This document shows positions 11,640 through 22,110 of a DNA stretch of 64,000 bases, piece after piece (within the stretch, counting starts at the first letter, position 1; each line of letters opens with the position of its first letter). The DNA is taken from contig PTFA01000092.1 in assembly GCA_003342895.1 (NCBI GenBank), positions 2,300,435 through 2,364,434 of the forward strand. Reading direction: 5' to 3'. The notes under the pieces are model-generated. The model was not told where the DNA came from and made no database searches. It saw only the letters and a list, made by a program, of their open reading frames with translations. The DNA comes from Casuarius casuarius (Eukaryota > Chordata > Aves > Casuariiformes > Casuariidae). The position numbers and the translations under genes are program-made.

Positions 11640-12363
11640 ATGCAGGACCACGGAAGTGCCTGCGACCAGTGGGGAGCTCCCCGGGGCTGAGGGCCGCCAT
11701 GGCCGGGCAGGAGGCCGCGGCGGCCCAGGTGGCGGCAGAGGCCAAATCTCGCCGCTTTCCCCCCGTTTCTAGGCCGCTCCTGTGTCTCGGCCGTTCCTTG
11801 CAGGAGCGGCCACCTTTCTCTCGGTGTCCTCGCGGAGGCCCCGAAGCCTCTCCGGGGAGAGCTCAGGGAAACGACGGCGCCCGAGGCCGATGGCGACCCC
11901 CGTCTGCCGCAGCCCGGGGGGAGGCGGCCGCCGGAGCGCCCCGGCTCCGCGCAGCACTTGCTGGCATCGGCGGCGAGCGTCTGCCTGCCCTTGGTTCCCC
12001 ACCGTTTCCACACCAGGATGAGCTTTTTCTTACCTGCTCGCCCAGGGCAGGCTCGAGGAGGGGATGAAGGCCGCGCGCAGGAGCCGCTCACCCAAGCAGG
12101 CCTCGAGCAGCAGCTGCAACGTCTCGGCCACCGCAGGAGGATAAAACCTGGCCTACGTGGACTTTTTTTTTTTTTTAAAAGCAGCGACCTTGCTATTTAG
12201 TTATCATTTCATCATTTTAGTCTCCGACCAGGAGGCTTCTGCAGAACTAGACTCTGAGGACGGACGCGTGCTCCGGTTGCAGCGGCACGGCCTTGTGTCC
12301 ATGCCTCCACGCTCGGACGCGCCGGCCCCGCTTTGCAGGACCGCAGAAGCAGCGATGATTAAG
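11640..12363 (+). promoter_or_regulatory. CpG island with possible first exon ending at a splice donor
   Basis: The longest CpG-rich block in the window, about 700 bp, with frequent CG dinucleotides and GGCCGC-type words. It ends at ATTAAG followed by GTAAGA (12,358-12,369), a near-ideal plus-strand splice donor. This is the arrangement of a TATA-less CpG promoter plus first exon. Open frames within it have no recognisable protein domain, so a long non-coding RNA or a 5' untranslated exon is more likely than a coding exon. Transcription is inferred, not seen. Confidence 0.4.
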
Positions 12364-14818
12364 GTAAGAACTAATTCAACAAGGTGCTTTGGTGCAGCAT
12401 AATTTGACCGACCGGGTCAGTTAAACTCATAACTTTCTGTCACAAGGGACAAAAGCTAGCGTTGCATTTAGTTTGGGGTCTACATGATCGTAGCAATTTC
12501 CCCAAGCTTGGGGCACAGCGAGGAGGGAAAGGAGACGTATCAGTGTCACCTACCTGTCCCGCTCGGGCCGGCCAGGCCAGCGACTTCGGCCGGGGGAGTT
12601 TGTCGGAGACGGCGCTGCTCTCGCCAGCGGGGTTTGGCCATGGCCGGACGGGAGGAGCAGGGCGCCTTCGTTTCCTGAGGCAGACCGGGAGGCTGAGGAA
12701 CCCGCGTGACAAGCGGGCCATTAAAGAGAAAAAGTAACAGTAACACCGAGCAAAATATTGCTTCAGGGAAAAATTCCCGTTTGATTTTACCACAGGCGTT
12801 GATACTGCGCACTCGGAAACGACTGCGTGGAAGCACATTTGCAGCACGCTGCTAGATGATGCGCGGAAGCAACTCGTTGCGCTTGCAAGGGAGAAATCAA
12901 AGGCATTTAAAAATTAAAAGACTTTAAAAAATGCCTTCTGAAAGAGGAGTTATGAGGAGAGAGATTGAGCATCCCCAAATCACAGACCCTTAAGGCCAGA
13001 GTTTGTGACTACCCTGAAGCACTTGTCTAACACTTCACTTCCACAGGAGGTTTCTCCTGCTGAGGACAGTCCCCTCAGATAAGAGCGTGGTGAGGGGGTG
13101 ACAACCCGCACCCTAAATCGGCTGCCGACGGGGTGCCCTTGCAGGCAGCGCCCTGCTCCGCAGCAGCAGCCCCGTCCCCGTGCCTGCAAGCACGCTGCTC
13201 TGCACCTCGCCCGCCCGGCTCGCCCGCACGAGCCTCGGCTCCCTCGTCTGCAAGCGTGCATTCGTGTGTTTGGGCCAAAGCATAAGGGAACACTTTTCAA
13301 AATACGGAGGTCATCCTTTCAAAACCTGGAGCAGTTCTGAGGAGGGGTCCCTGCCACATTTGTGGTGAGGGAGCCATAGGCTGCGGCTGAGCTCCGTTTT
13401 GGTGGGCATCGCGCACCTGGAGGCATCACACAGCAGCGCTCCGGTACAGCGCAGAGGTGATTGCTCTGCACTTTGCATATTCCCTCTGTGCACTGGGTTG
13501 GGATTTTTCATTTCATCCATAATTCATATCTTGCTGCAGCGATTCTACAGAGGCAGCACAGGACCTCAGCAGCACCAGCGATAACGAGGAGAAGAGATAT
13601 ATTCCTTTTGTTGCCAGACGGCACACTGTAGAGCTTGGGTCCAACTCACGCTGTAACTTTATAACACTGCCCTATAGGCAAAGATGCAAAGGGACAAAGG
13701 AAAGAAAGGAGATGTGCTTGGGTCTGAGGAAGGATGAGCTCCCAGTCCGGGTAGTGTGTACAGACTGTTAGGGAGTGCAAGAAAACCATCCTCACTGCCA
13801 GAGGACCTTCCTAGCTCAGATCTGTGCGTGAGCCCCCTTTGCTTTTCGGTCACTGGCAGCAGAGGCTGAAGATGGCTGCCTGCAAACCCACATCCCTGCT
13901 GACTGCATGGGCAGGCTGCCTTGGCCACCGTCCTCTGTTTGTCCTCGGAGGGACGGCACGGTTATCCCAGTGCCGTGCAAGCCAGAGAGCAGCACGGACC
14001 TGGGTATCGATACAGCTCCAGGCCTGTTTTACACATGCAAATGCCATCGCTAAACAAGCTCAGCGCTAGATGCATGCGCACCGTTAGGTTTTGGAGAGAG
14101 GTTGTTTTTCTTTTTAATCTGGCTCTAGCAGCACTAAAGTGTGACAGTCGTTCCTGTCACTGCCGATACGGAGCTCACTGCGCTCCTCCAGCCGTACCGC
14201 ATTCACGAAACGGCCTGCACTCGCTGCCAGCGCTATAAAGCTTTCCCTCATAACCCCTCTGCCTTCCCTCTCCTTTACACGTGCTCTGAAAAACCCAGTT
14301 TGTCAGAAACTAAAGTGTTGTGGGAGATTAAAATGTAAATGTTGCACTCGGCTTTTCAGAGGGGGGTTGATATTTTACTTGCGACTGTGTGAGGAAATAG
14401 ATTTTTTGATAACTCTGCGGAACTACTGCTGCCCAGACACTACTGCAAATAGCTAAAGCCTTAATAAATAAATCCTCTGTCAGCCAGCTCTGAAAACCAG
14501 CTTGCCCGTAGTTTGGAGAAATATTGGGGATTTCAAAGCAGCCGTGCACAAGGGGACCTGCAATTACAGCAGCCTCTCCTGCGCCATCGAGTTTCCTGGG
14601 GTTTGAAAGGATGGGGGGGCTGCAGACTACCCTGTCTGACAGTGCTAGCAATAAACACTGTATATTAACGTTTCACTGTGTTTACTGCCTTGAAAATTTG
14701 AGGAAAGGTCCTTGTCAGCTATTACGCCTCACGCTGCATAAGTGTCGTCTATTAATACCAGCATGGGGACATTGAAAGGGAGCGTGAAAATGATCCACCT
14801 GAAATTTCTGGCTGGCTT
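12364..14818. other. Non-coding DNA with further CpG-rich islets
   Basis: Two more CpG-rich pieces, at about 12,540-12,740 and 13,090-13,260, continue the GC-rich cluster. On the minus strand GGGACAG followed by GTAGGT at about 12,551-12,552 matches a splice donor, so antisense transcription is possible. The remainder to 14.8 kb is unremarkable, with chance frames up to about 107 codons. Confidence 0.45.
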
Positions 14819-14878
14819 GGCACCAGCACGGGCACCAGCACAGGCACAGGCACGGGCACTGGCACAGGCACGGGCACA
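14819..14878. repeat. Hexamer minisatellite, 10 units of RGCACN
   Basis: Ten consecutive 6-bp units starting GGCACC and ending GGCACA, with the core GCAC invariant and the other positions varying between A/G and A/C/G/T. A frame through it reads Ala-Pro/Arg/Gln repeats, an artefact of the repeat. Confidence 0.95.
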
Positions 14879-16559
14879 CCTGCCATCAGCCGGGTTTGCA
14901 GCCTCCTCTGCTGTAGGATACCTGCAAAAGGGTCTGGCTGAACCCAAAACTCGCTCTCTCCCGGGGTAATCTTTTCTCATAGCTTCTTGGACCCGTTCCC
15001 ACTGAATATAGCAGGCTTGGTGGGGCAATGTAGGAAAGTAACTGAGTATCGGATCACACAGTTATGGGAGGAATATATCTAAAAGCATACTGTACAAACC
15101 CCATCTCCCTGTGCCACCATCTGTTCCCAATTCCTATCAAGATAGCCCTTAAATTTAAATTCCACTGCTCCGGTTCCCATCGCCTGTGGTCTTTCTCCTC
15201 TTTCTTATTCGCACCCTCTCCTCATATCCTAATGCTTCATCCTGCCACTTCTGCTCATCTTTCCGTGGTGGATCCAGGTCTCTTTTCCTCTGGATGCTCC
15301 AACTCTGCAGCAACCTGCACTGCACTGTGCATTCACCACTGCACCCGGCTTCAGCTACGTGCTAACAGATAGATGGTATCACAGTTAGTGAATAATCCAA
15401 GCACCTCATTCAAAAGGTTTTGATCCAGTCTCCAATTCCAACACTGGTGGAATTAAGGAAAAAAAATCAGAAGCAGTTTGCTGACTTTTTGGTGTTCACC
15501 AAAGCTCTCAACTCACCAGCCTGTGTGTTCAAAAGTGAGCTACCTGGATTTTTGCATGCTCACTCAGCATACTTGTGGTATCAGAAGCTTTTGGGTCACT
15601 GGTCTCAGCTGAAAGCTATGAATAACTTTCATAGCTTTAATACCAAAAAAAAAAGATCATCAGGCTAAGTCAACCTTACTGGCATAGTGCATGTAATAAC
15701 CTCAATCTGACCACTGCACAACTCAACCAGCTGCACTCTGAAATGATCAGTAAGTCACGAATTGCTTGCAGGATTAATATGGCAAATAATTTCAAACAAT
15801 TACGATATGTATGAGAATGAACAGACCACTCATTAACAGAACCTGAGCCTAATCTGCAAAGTTGGCTACTCAGTTTTTGTCCCTTAAGTAAACTATGAAA
15901 AGCGAAGTATTTATGGCACTCTTGACGTAAGCATCCTTGGTGAAATACTGTATGTAATAAATATTCTGCCATCTTAGAAATCCTATAGGACAAAGCAGTA
16001 TGAAGATACTGCAAAGACAAACACGATGTGCCTAACGAGTCTTGGTGAGCTGCCAGCCAGCTGAAATATCACAAATGAGAGAAAGCAATGAAAATATAGG
16101 CTTACTATTAATGTAGCATAGTGTTTTATTAACATAATCGCAATGCAAGGTCACTGACTAAAATCTTCAGGCTTTCAGCTTTCCATGGCACCTTTAAATA
16201 TCCCTTCCAACCATCAGCTTGGAGTTTGGTCAGTTTTATGCAATCTTTTGTTGTTTGTCTGCCATCGCAAGCTTTTTTTCTTCCCTTTATGATGTAAAGA
16301 TTGTAAGATCTTGGCCCTTTCTCCCTGGCGCATTCTGCCAGCATTGCTTTTTATGGGATTACAAATTACACAGTGCATCTGCATTAAAACAAAATGAGTT
16401 CATCACCATTTTTAAATAAGGATGTCATTTGTAAAGGCTTTATTCATAATTAATGGAATTATTACTGGATGCAGCCACATTTTTCATCCGTGTACAATAA
16501 GATATGTTGTAAAGTGCATTAGTAAAAAGCTTTATAGATGAGGATATGAAAACCCAACT
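14879..16559. other. Non-coding DNA, no gene recognised
   Basis: Becomes steadily AT-richer. Frames up to 114 codons (minus, 15,676-16,020) show no domain. Texture after 16,000 grades into the AT-rich candidate element that follows. Confidence 0.55.
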
Positions 16560-16760
16560 GTGAAACACATTATATGATGTACTGTAGCTATTGTTGTAAC
16601 GATCTTTATGCAAGATTTTAAGTTATCAGTCAGCCAGCGGCTGATTGATGGTGTAAATGTTAATAATTAATAATAGGATAATGTTGATTATTAATTAATA
16701 GTAAATGATGAGTATGGATCTTTTTTTAGTTAGTATTATGCTAATATTCATTATTCACTG
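16560..16760. promoter_or_regulatory. Candidate conserved AT-rich element with PBX/HOX-like site
   Basis: Very AT-rich block with GCTGATTGATGG near 16,640, a match to the known PBX-HOX composite site TGATTGAT, then multiple TTAATTAAT/TAATAATTAAT words to 16,710 and ATGCTAATATTCATTATTC near 16,738. No open frame or repeat. Function is inferred from motif density only. Confidence 0.35.
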
Positions 16761-19729
16761 AATCATAAAATCACATATCAGGGATGCAAAAGTCTTCTCC
16801 AGTGTCTCAGTCTATCTCATGGGCAAGTCAATACTGCTCTTCTCAAAACATTTCCAAAGCAGTTCCCGTTTCATCCAGCTTTCCTGCTGAAATCTATTGG
16901 TTAAGAGGTGTTTGGAAAGCAAATTCAGAGCGCTGTATATGTGTGTGCTAGAGCGTTTGTGAAAATACTCATCGGGGTTGGCCTTTGGCATATGAATACA
17001 ACAAACCTACCTTATCCAGCGGTGAGTTGCAGCAATGGGAGACCTGTGCTTTGGGGTGGACTCCTCTACATTTATAAGAAAATAGTTTAAAATGAAGAAA
17101 TTGGTACTACATTTCTTTCATTTATGTGCGGCATCCTCCAACCATTTAAAAACAGGTTTACCTTTTATACTGGGTAGGGGGAACTGCTTGTGCTGGTAAG
17201 CTAACCTGTAATGCCAAGTGATGTACAGAGACAGAGACAGAAGGAGAGAGGACTTTAGGGGAAAGCTTTAAAGATGGCTCAACAGTGGTTTTAATTTTTT
17301 TGAGCTGACATGACATCATCTTGTTTTACATATGCTAAGCAGGATGCAAATCAGCATTGCGTCATGCTGGTGAAGTGCACGTCTGTTTGCCATGGGGCGC
17401 AGACTGCTAAGAGGAAGTCGAATGCCAATGCCGACCTCAAAATCAGGATTTAGAGACTGATACTGGGTATGGTCCCTGGGGGCCACGCTCTGGTTTCCAA
17501 CACTTCCAACAGGGAACTCTTCCCTTTCCCGTTGCCAGTGGCTACTCACCGAGTTACCCCTCCAGCAGGCAGACTGCCAGCGCAGGGGGTGAGAGTGCTG
17601 CCGGGCTGTGCGGGCTCTGGGAGCCCGGGCTGGGAGAGCGCTGCAGACTCGAGGGCTGCTCCGCCAGAAGGGCTGGGAGCAGCATCTCCAAGAATTGGGG
17701 TTTATGGAGGGAAAAAAAAGCAAGGAGCAGTGTCGGGAGAACTGGGCCGCTTTGGACCGATGTCTTCTGCCAGGCTGCAGCGCCAGGCTCCCGTGTGCGC
17801 CCTCAAGCTCCCTGTGCCAACCAGCGGCTGCTGGATTTGTCCAAAAAATGGCAGAGAGTGGGAGCTAACCCAAAGGGCCCGCACTGAAAACTAGCCCTAG
17901 CATAGGAAGAGAGAAGAAAACTAGCAGGAAACCCCAGCCCGGTCCGACTGAGCGGCTGGCGGTGACATTGCAGGGGGGCAGCCGAACCAGCAGAGTGCCC
18001 AAGCAGGATGCGATATCGAACTTTACCTCCTCCATTTTCAAGGACTGAGATGCAGGATAGCTGTTTCCTAGTACTCCAGTATTTCATAGATAACCTAAGC
18101 TAAAAGCATAAAACATACCGAGCTCGCTGCCATTTTCCCGTCGGCAGGATCTCCAACAAGAAGAGATGCACTCGCTCATCTTGTTCACATAGCACTGCTA
18201 CATACCACCTTTATTGAAATCCTGAATCCTTAAACCATGCTAATACCCACCCAGCTTTCCATGGTCTAGCAATGCATCAATCAAGCTTATTGACTAGTGC
18301 AAGAGCGATGTTTACTGAGAGCTAAAAAGTGATAGTTAATGCCGGAGTTCTCTTGGTAAGGAAATTAATATTGGGAGCTTTTGCTTGGAAAGAAGAGTCC
18401 TCTGAGCTGATACACAGATTACCTTTTTCATCCCCCTTCCTTTCCCTGCCTCTCCAATTTTGTATTTGGCTTTTTAACATTTTAATTTCAGACAAATCTG
18501 CAAGCACATTTTCAGGTGGATGTTACTGGGATCCACTTCCTTCTGGCCCACAGACAGTTTGTCTCTTATCTCACATTAGTATCAATTATTTACAGCAGCA
18601 ATGCTAAATCATGAAAATGAAGTTGCAGGCAAAGCTCTACCTTGGCTAAGCATCCCACATCGGTTGCAGCTTTCTGAGCTCCGGTGCTATTTGCGTTCTG
18701 CCTTGCAGAGCAATTGCCTTGAATATACTGCACCTTTCACAGCTGCAGGATAAAAGCAGTGGCCGGGCACCCACAGTCCACCTTATTCATGGATGTAACA
18801 GTCGCACAAGGAGTGCATCGGGTGACATGTCTATAGGGAAGCCTTTCCCACTGTGACCAGATCTTGTAGGAGCAAAGCTCCTTTGGGTGCTTTCCAGAAG
18901 GTTTCCTTTAGTTTTTTTCTTCCACGGAGGCTTCTTGACGTTGGAAAGTAATATTAGGAGGAATGAGACACTTTGCCTGCCCACGCAGCTCCCAGACGGT
19001 GCAGCTGACCCCCCAAAGCAGAGTGCAGCCAGGTCTCGCAGGAGCTCTGCTGCAAGGTGCAGGTATCCCTACCATTTCTCTCCTTCTCCCTCCCCCAGGG
19101 GCAACTCTCTCTTCTGGGAGCCCATAAGTTTGGGGGAAGAAGCTCCTTCCCCGCTCGGGGCAGCCAGTGCTGTTAGCTCTGAGCGGGGCACTCACGCGGG
19201 TGTGCGATCATCGATAGGCTCCTTAAACGACAAAGTGCATAAGGGATCTTCTGGTTTAGATGAGTAGTATTTAAACATGAATAATTAACATCTCAGTTAA
19301 ATGAGGATGTTATACAGCTCAGGAAACTATAAATGCAAGTGTCTGGGCTCTGTTCATATCCTTCACTCTTCAGAGTGATTCAGGGGATTTCAGATTCAGA
19401 AGGGCAAAAGTACTTTATTTTCATTCCTAAGTGCACCACGAAACGAGGCGATGCTTAGACCCTTGGTCTTGGAACAGACCCTAGATTTAAAATTCCAGCA
19501 ATTCTCAGTATTTTTCGGGTAAATCCTTGATCACACCAGAGAAGCTGTGCTTTCCTAATTTTAGTTACACTGCTCACCCGGCACGTTCCCACTGAGCTGC
19601 TTACAACTCAGGGAAGGGAAAACAAGTCCCCCAAATGCAACCCACCCCGAAACGTGGTTGTCGAGACTGTCCACACATGCTGCTTGATTCCAGAGCGAGA
19701 CCCCCCCGAGCACAGACCCCTGCAAGCTG
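16761..19729. other. Non-coding DNA, no gene recognised
   Basis: Mixed sequence with a GC-richer patch at about 17,560-17,860, where overlapping open frames on both strands (up to 141 codons) are composition products. No splice-bounded exon, RNA gene or transposon was recognised. Confidence 0.5.
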
Positions 19730-20060
19730 GGATCGGCCCTCCGGGTGCCGGCTAGCGAGCGGGTTATCCTGGGAGACCTGAGCTATCCCTGGCCTCGAGG
19801 AGCTCCGGATGCACCGCACGGCTGCTCCCAGGAAGCCTTTGACCACCAGAGGCAAAGCTGGAGCTCAGGCGTGGTTTCCACCTCCTTGGCCGCGTGCAAG
19901 GTCTGCGCGGCGGGCATGGCGGGGCGCCGGGGGGGCCATGCCTCTCCTTGGCAGGGGTTTCCCTTGCGTGGGGGCCGCTGCAGAGCCCCAGCCCCGGGGA
20001 GCCGTCGCGAGCCTTCGCCGGAGCTCTGCTGTCGCCTGGGCGCGTGATTTTGGGCAGATG
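19730..20060. promoter_or_regulatory. CpG-rich islet
   Basis: About 330 bp with high G+C and many CpGs between AT-rich flanks; open in several frames on both strands with no domain. It lies about 800 bp beyond the stop codon of the minus-strand exon candidate, so it is not that gene's promoter. Confidence 0.4.
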
Positions 20061-20104
20061 CAGAGGTCGCTCGGGGAGGAGAGGTATGCAAGGGAGGACA
20101 GCAA

Positions 20105-20300
20105 AAAGGAAGGTTGTTTTAATTTTGACCTCCTGTGAGTCACTTCATTAGCCCTGACCCTGTTTGACCCTTTTACTGTTATATCAGCCCAACTGTTTAT
20201 TTTCCTCATAAAACTAAAACTAGATCGATTGCCTTTGTCTCAAAGCCCTTTATGCGTCTTGGCGTCCAGTCACAGCCCTGCTGTTAGTAACAGGCCTAAT
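20105..20300. promoter_or_regulatory. Candidate conserved non-coding element
   Basis: AT-rich, repeat-free block directly after the CpG islet, with nuclear-receptor-like TGACC half-sites (near 20,127, 20,155 and 20,165) and AACTAGATCGAT and CTAATGCAAATTGAA (octamer-like ATGCAAAT) words. No long frame. Enhancer identity is inferred. Confidence 0.3.
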
Positions 20301-20544
20301 GCAAATTGAATCTTTGGAAAACAGGGACAGCTCAAAGCAACCACCACGCAGACTTCCTCATCTCCCTCCTTTTCCTGCTTAAGCTTCATCCGTTGCATTT
20401 AAAAGAGAAACTACACCAATTGCTTGTTAAAATGAATATTCAGTGCTATACATACATGTGCACAGTGTGTCCATGTTGTATATGCCTATTTACAAACAAT
20501 AACCNTATCTTGCTGGGGATTTAAATACTAGTCTTCAAAATCCA

Positions 20545-20880
20545 GGTCTAGAGCACCAGATTTATTTGTATGAAAATATTCCCTTTCTTGCTTAAGGAAG
20601 GATATTAATTATAGATTCAAACCCATAAATCTTTCGGCTTTAGGTGAGATATTTGCTGGATTATAAATATGAATTGGAAATGAGGGCCTGCTCTTCCTAT
20701 TATTACTATTATTATTACTTACTGTTTTTTTTTTTTTTTATATGATCAGTATCTTCAGGTGGGTCAAACATTGCTGGAGAATGGGGAGCTAAGCTTTCAA
20801 AGTGTGTGCACATGTTGAATTCATTAAAAGGTTTCTATTCCCACCTTTCTCTCCACCATATTTCACAGTCCAGTGAGTCA
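20545..20880 (-). other. Probable 3' UTR of the minus-strand exon
   Basis: Lies directly downstream, on the minus strand, of the stop codon at 20,881-20,883. It contains a canonical AATAAA signal (plus-strand TTTATT, 20,561-20,566) about 315 bp past the stop. It also contains a run of 15 A on the minus strand (20,725-20,739) and an ATT/AAT-rich patch (20,697-20,719). That position fits a short terminal untranslated region. The actual cleavage point is unknown. Confidence 0.4.
20561..20566 (-). terminator. Candidate polyadenylation signal AATAAA
   Basis: Perfect AATAAA on the minus strand, positioned where a polyadenylation signal would be expected for the terminal exon candidate. AATAAA is common in AT-rich DNA, so its value comes only from the context. 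Confidence 0.4.
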
Positions 20881-21210
20881 TTAAACACACTGTTCAGATC
20901 TCTTCACCCTTCGGTCCTGCTTTTGGTACATGATTTCATTGTTCTGCTTTTGCCAGATCATATCAAGCTCCCTAATGTTTATTAATAAAGTCTCGTGCAT
21001 CCTATTGACGAGGTGCTGTTGTTTCTGAAGTTCTGCTTCCAGCACAAGTCTTGGAACGCCGCTGAACCAGGAGCCATCGGGGGCCCCCGCATCACCCCGT
21101 TCTTCGTCATAGGTGACANTTTTCTTCTCCTCATTTATTGGGGCGGATCTGGGAACATCATTAATAAGCCAGCAGGGCTGGCTTTTCTGAGGTGCTAAGC
21201 ACCCAGAACA
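20881..21210 (-). CDS. Unnamed protein, probable terminal coding exon with C-terminal coiled coil (partial)
   Basis: On the minus strand a frame of 109 sense codons runs from an in-frame TAG (21,211-21,213) to TAA (20,881-20,883). Its only ATGs are internal (first at codon 71), so it fits a spliced last exon rather than a whole gene. Codons 1-50 include Pro/Trp (LINDVPRSAPINEEKK) and an acidic patch (YDEERGD). Codons about 55-95 have hydrophobics at 3-4 spacing (LEAELQKQQHLVNRM, LLINIRELDMIW), a strong amphipathic helix. The end is basic (QDRRVKR). Acceptor candidates lie just before codon 1 (CTCTCCACTTAG), at 21,194/21,195 and at 21,186/21,187. One N (21,119) blurs a codon near position 31. 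The shape recalls the C-terminal helices of Myb/SANT-like DNA-binding proteins such as MSANTD1, but I see no sequence identity and infer no function. No upstream exon was identified. It could also be an old domesticated-transposon tail. Confidence 0.5.
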   Translation of the reverse strand, partial: CSGCLAPQKSQPCWLINDVPRSAPINEEKKXVTYDEERGDAGAPDGSWFSGVPRLVLEAELQKQQHLVNRMHETLLINIRELDMIWQKQNNEIMYQKQDRRVKRSEQCV

Positions 21211-21427
21211 CTAAGTGGAGAGTTTGCTTTAGGCAGGATGTGACAGTTTTGATGTGACAGCTGTGGACAATCCCAAGGCTGCTCGGCACCTCCCAGGGAA
21301 GGGTTGGTGGAGCCTGGCCATACATCACCCAAGAGCAGAAGATTTACGTGTGGCTTATTAACTGAGTACAAACCCAGACAGGAGTGTGTTGCAGTGACTC
21401 TCCCAGTCTTTACCAAATGCTCCATAG

Positions 21428-21480
21428 CCAGGAAATATTATTACATCCCAATTTACAAAAGCTGAATTGAGGATTTCACG
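21428..21480 (+). repeat. Possible MIR core fragment
   Basis: TATTATTACATCCCAATTTACA then GCTGAATTGAGG resembles the MIR core (attattatccccattttacagatgaggaaactgagg). The match is short and from memory, so tentative. Confidence 0.25.
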
Positions 21481-21879
21481 GAGGACCTCAGGGCTTGCTG
21501 CATTTGCTGCTGTTTCCCTGCAGATCTCTACTGCTCCAGCAATGCCAGTTGCTCTGTGGTCCGGTCAAGGGCCAAACCAAAGCCAGATGCTGGGCGCAAA
21601 GGTCTGATGCATGTGGGCACACAAGCGCGAGCTGCAGCAACAGGCTTGGAGCTGGGCCGACATGTGCCGGGAGGGGATTTCTGCAGGTATCACGCTGCAG
21701 CTGCAGTCGGATGCAGGAATGAGCAGATTGCTAACCAAAAGAAAGCACGTAATGGGGTCTCACACTAAATTCACATAACACCTTACCCTGAAATTAATAG
21801 GATCTTGTATGCCAGGGCTGTAAAGACAGAGCACTGTGTAAGGTCTGCTTTTTTGAATTAGACTCCTGTGCTTAAATAA

Positions 21880-22110
21880 ATTAAGTGAGCTGTCAGTATA
21901 TTAAATGATTTAATGCCTTCTACGGTTTTGCCATGGAATCCTAATGAAAATACTCTCCAGTATAAAACGCTGGATAAAATAAACCNTAAAGTGTTTTAAT
22001 AAACAGTCCGTTGTTATGGTGAACCACATTAAAGTACTGTTTATCTCTATGGTAATGATGCTGCCCTGGCTTTAAAACAGTTTTGGCTGGTTCAGGCTTT
22101 TTCAGGTAAA
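21880..22110. promoter_or_regulatory. Candidate conserved non-coding element
   Basis: AT-rich block with TAAATGATTTAATG, CTAATGAAAATAC and a near-repeat of CATTAAAGTACTGTTT/TAAAGTGTTTTAATAAAC words, no long frame and no repeat family seen. Conservation is inferred from texture. One N at 21,986. Confidence 0.25.

Noticed and set aside
11474..12091. 205-codon minus-strand open frame across the CpG island
   Set aside because: It runs through the (AAT)13 repeat, giving a run of Tyr, and through CpG-rich DNA that is open in several frames on both strands; no domain is seen.
14742..14969. Ala-Pro-Arg-Gln repeat protein
   Set aside because: Translation of the RGCACN minisatellite.
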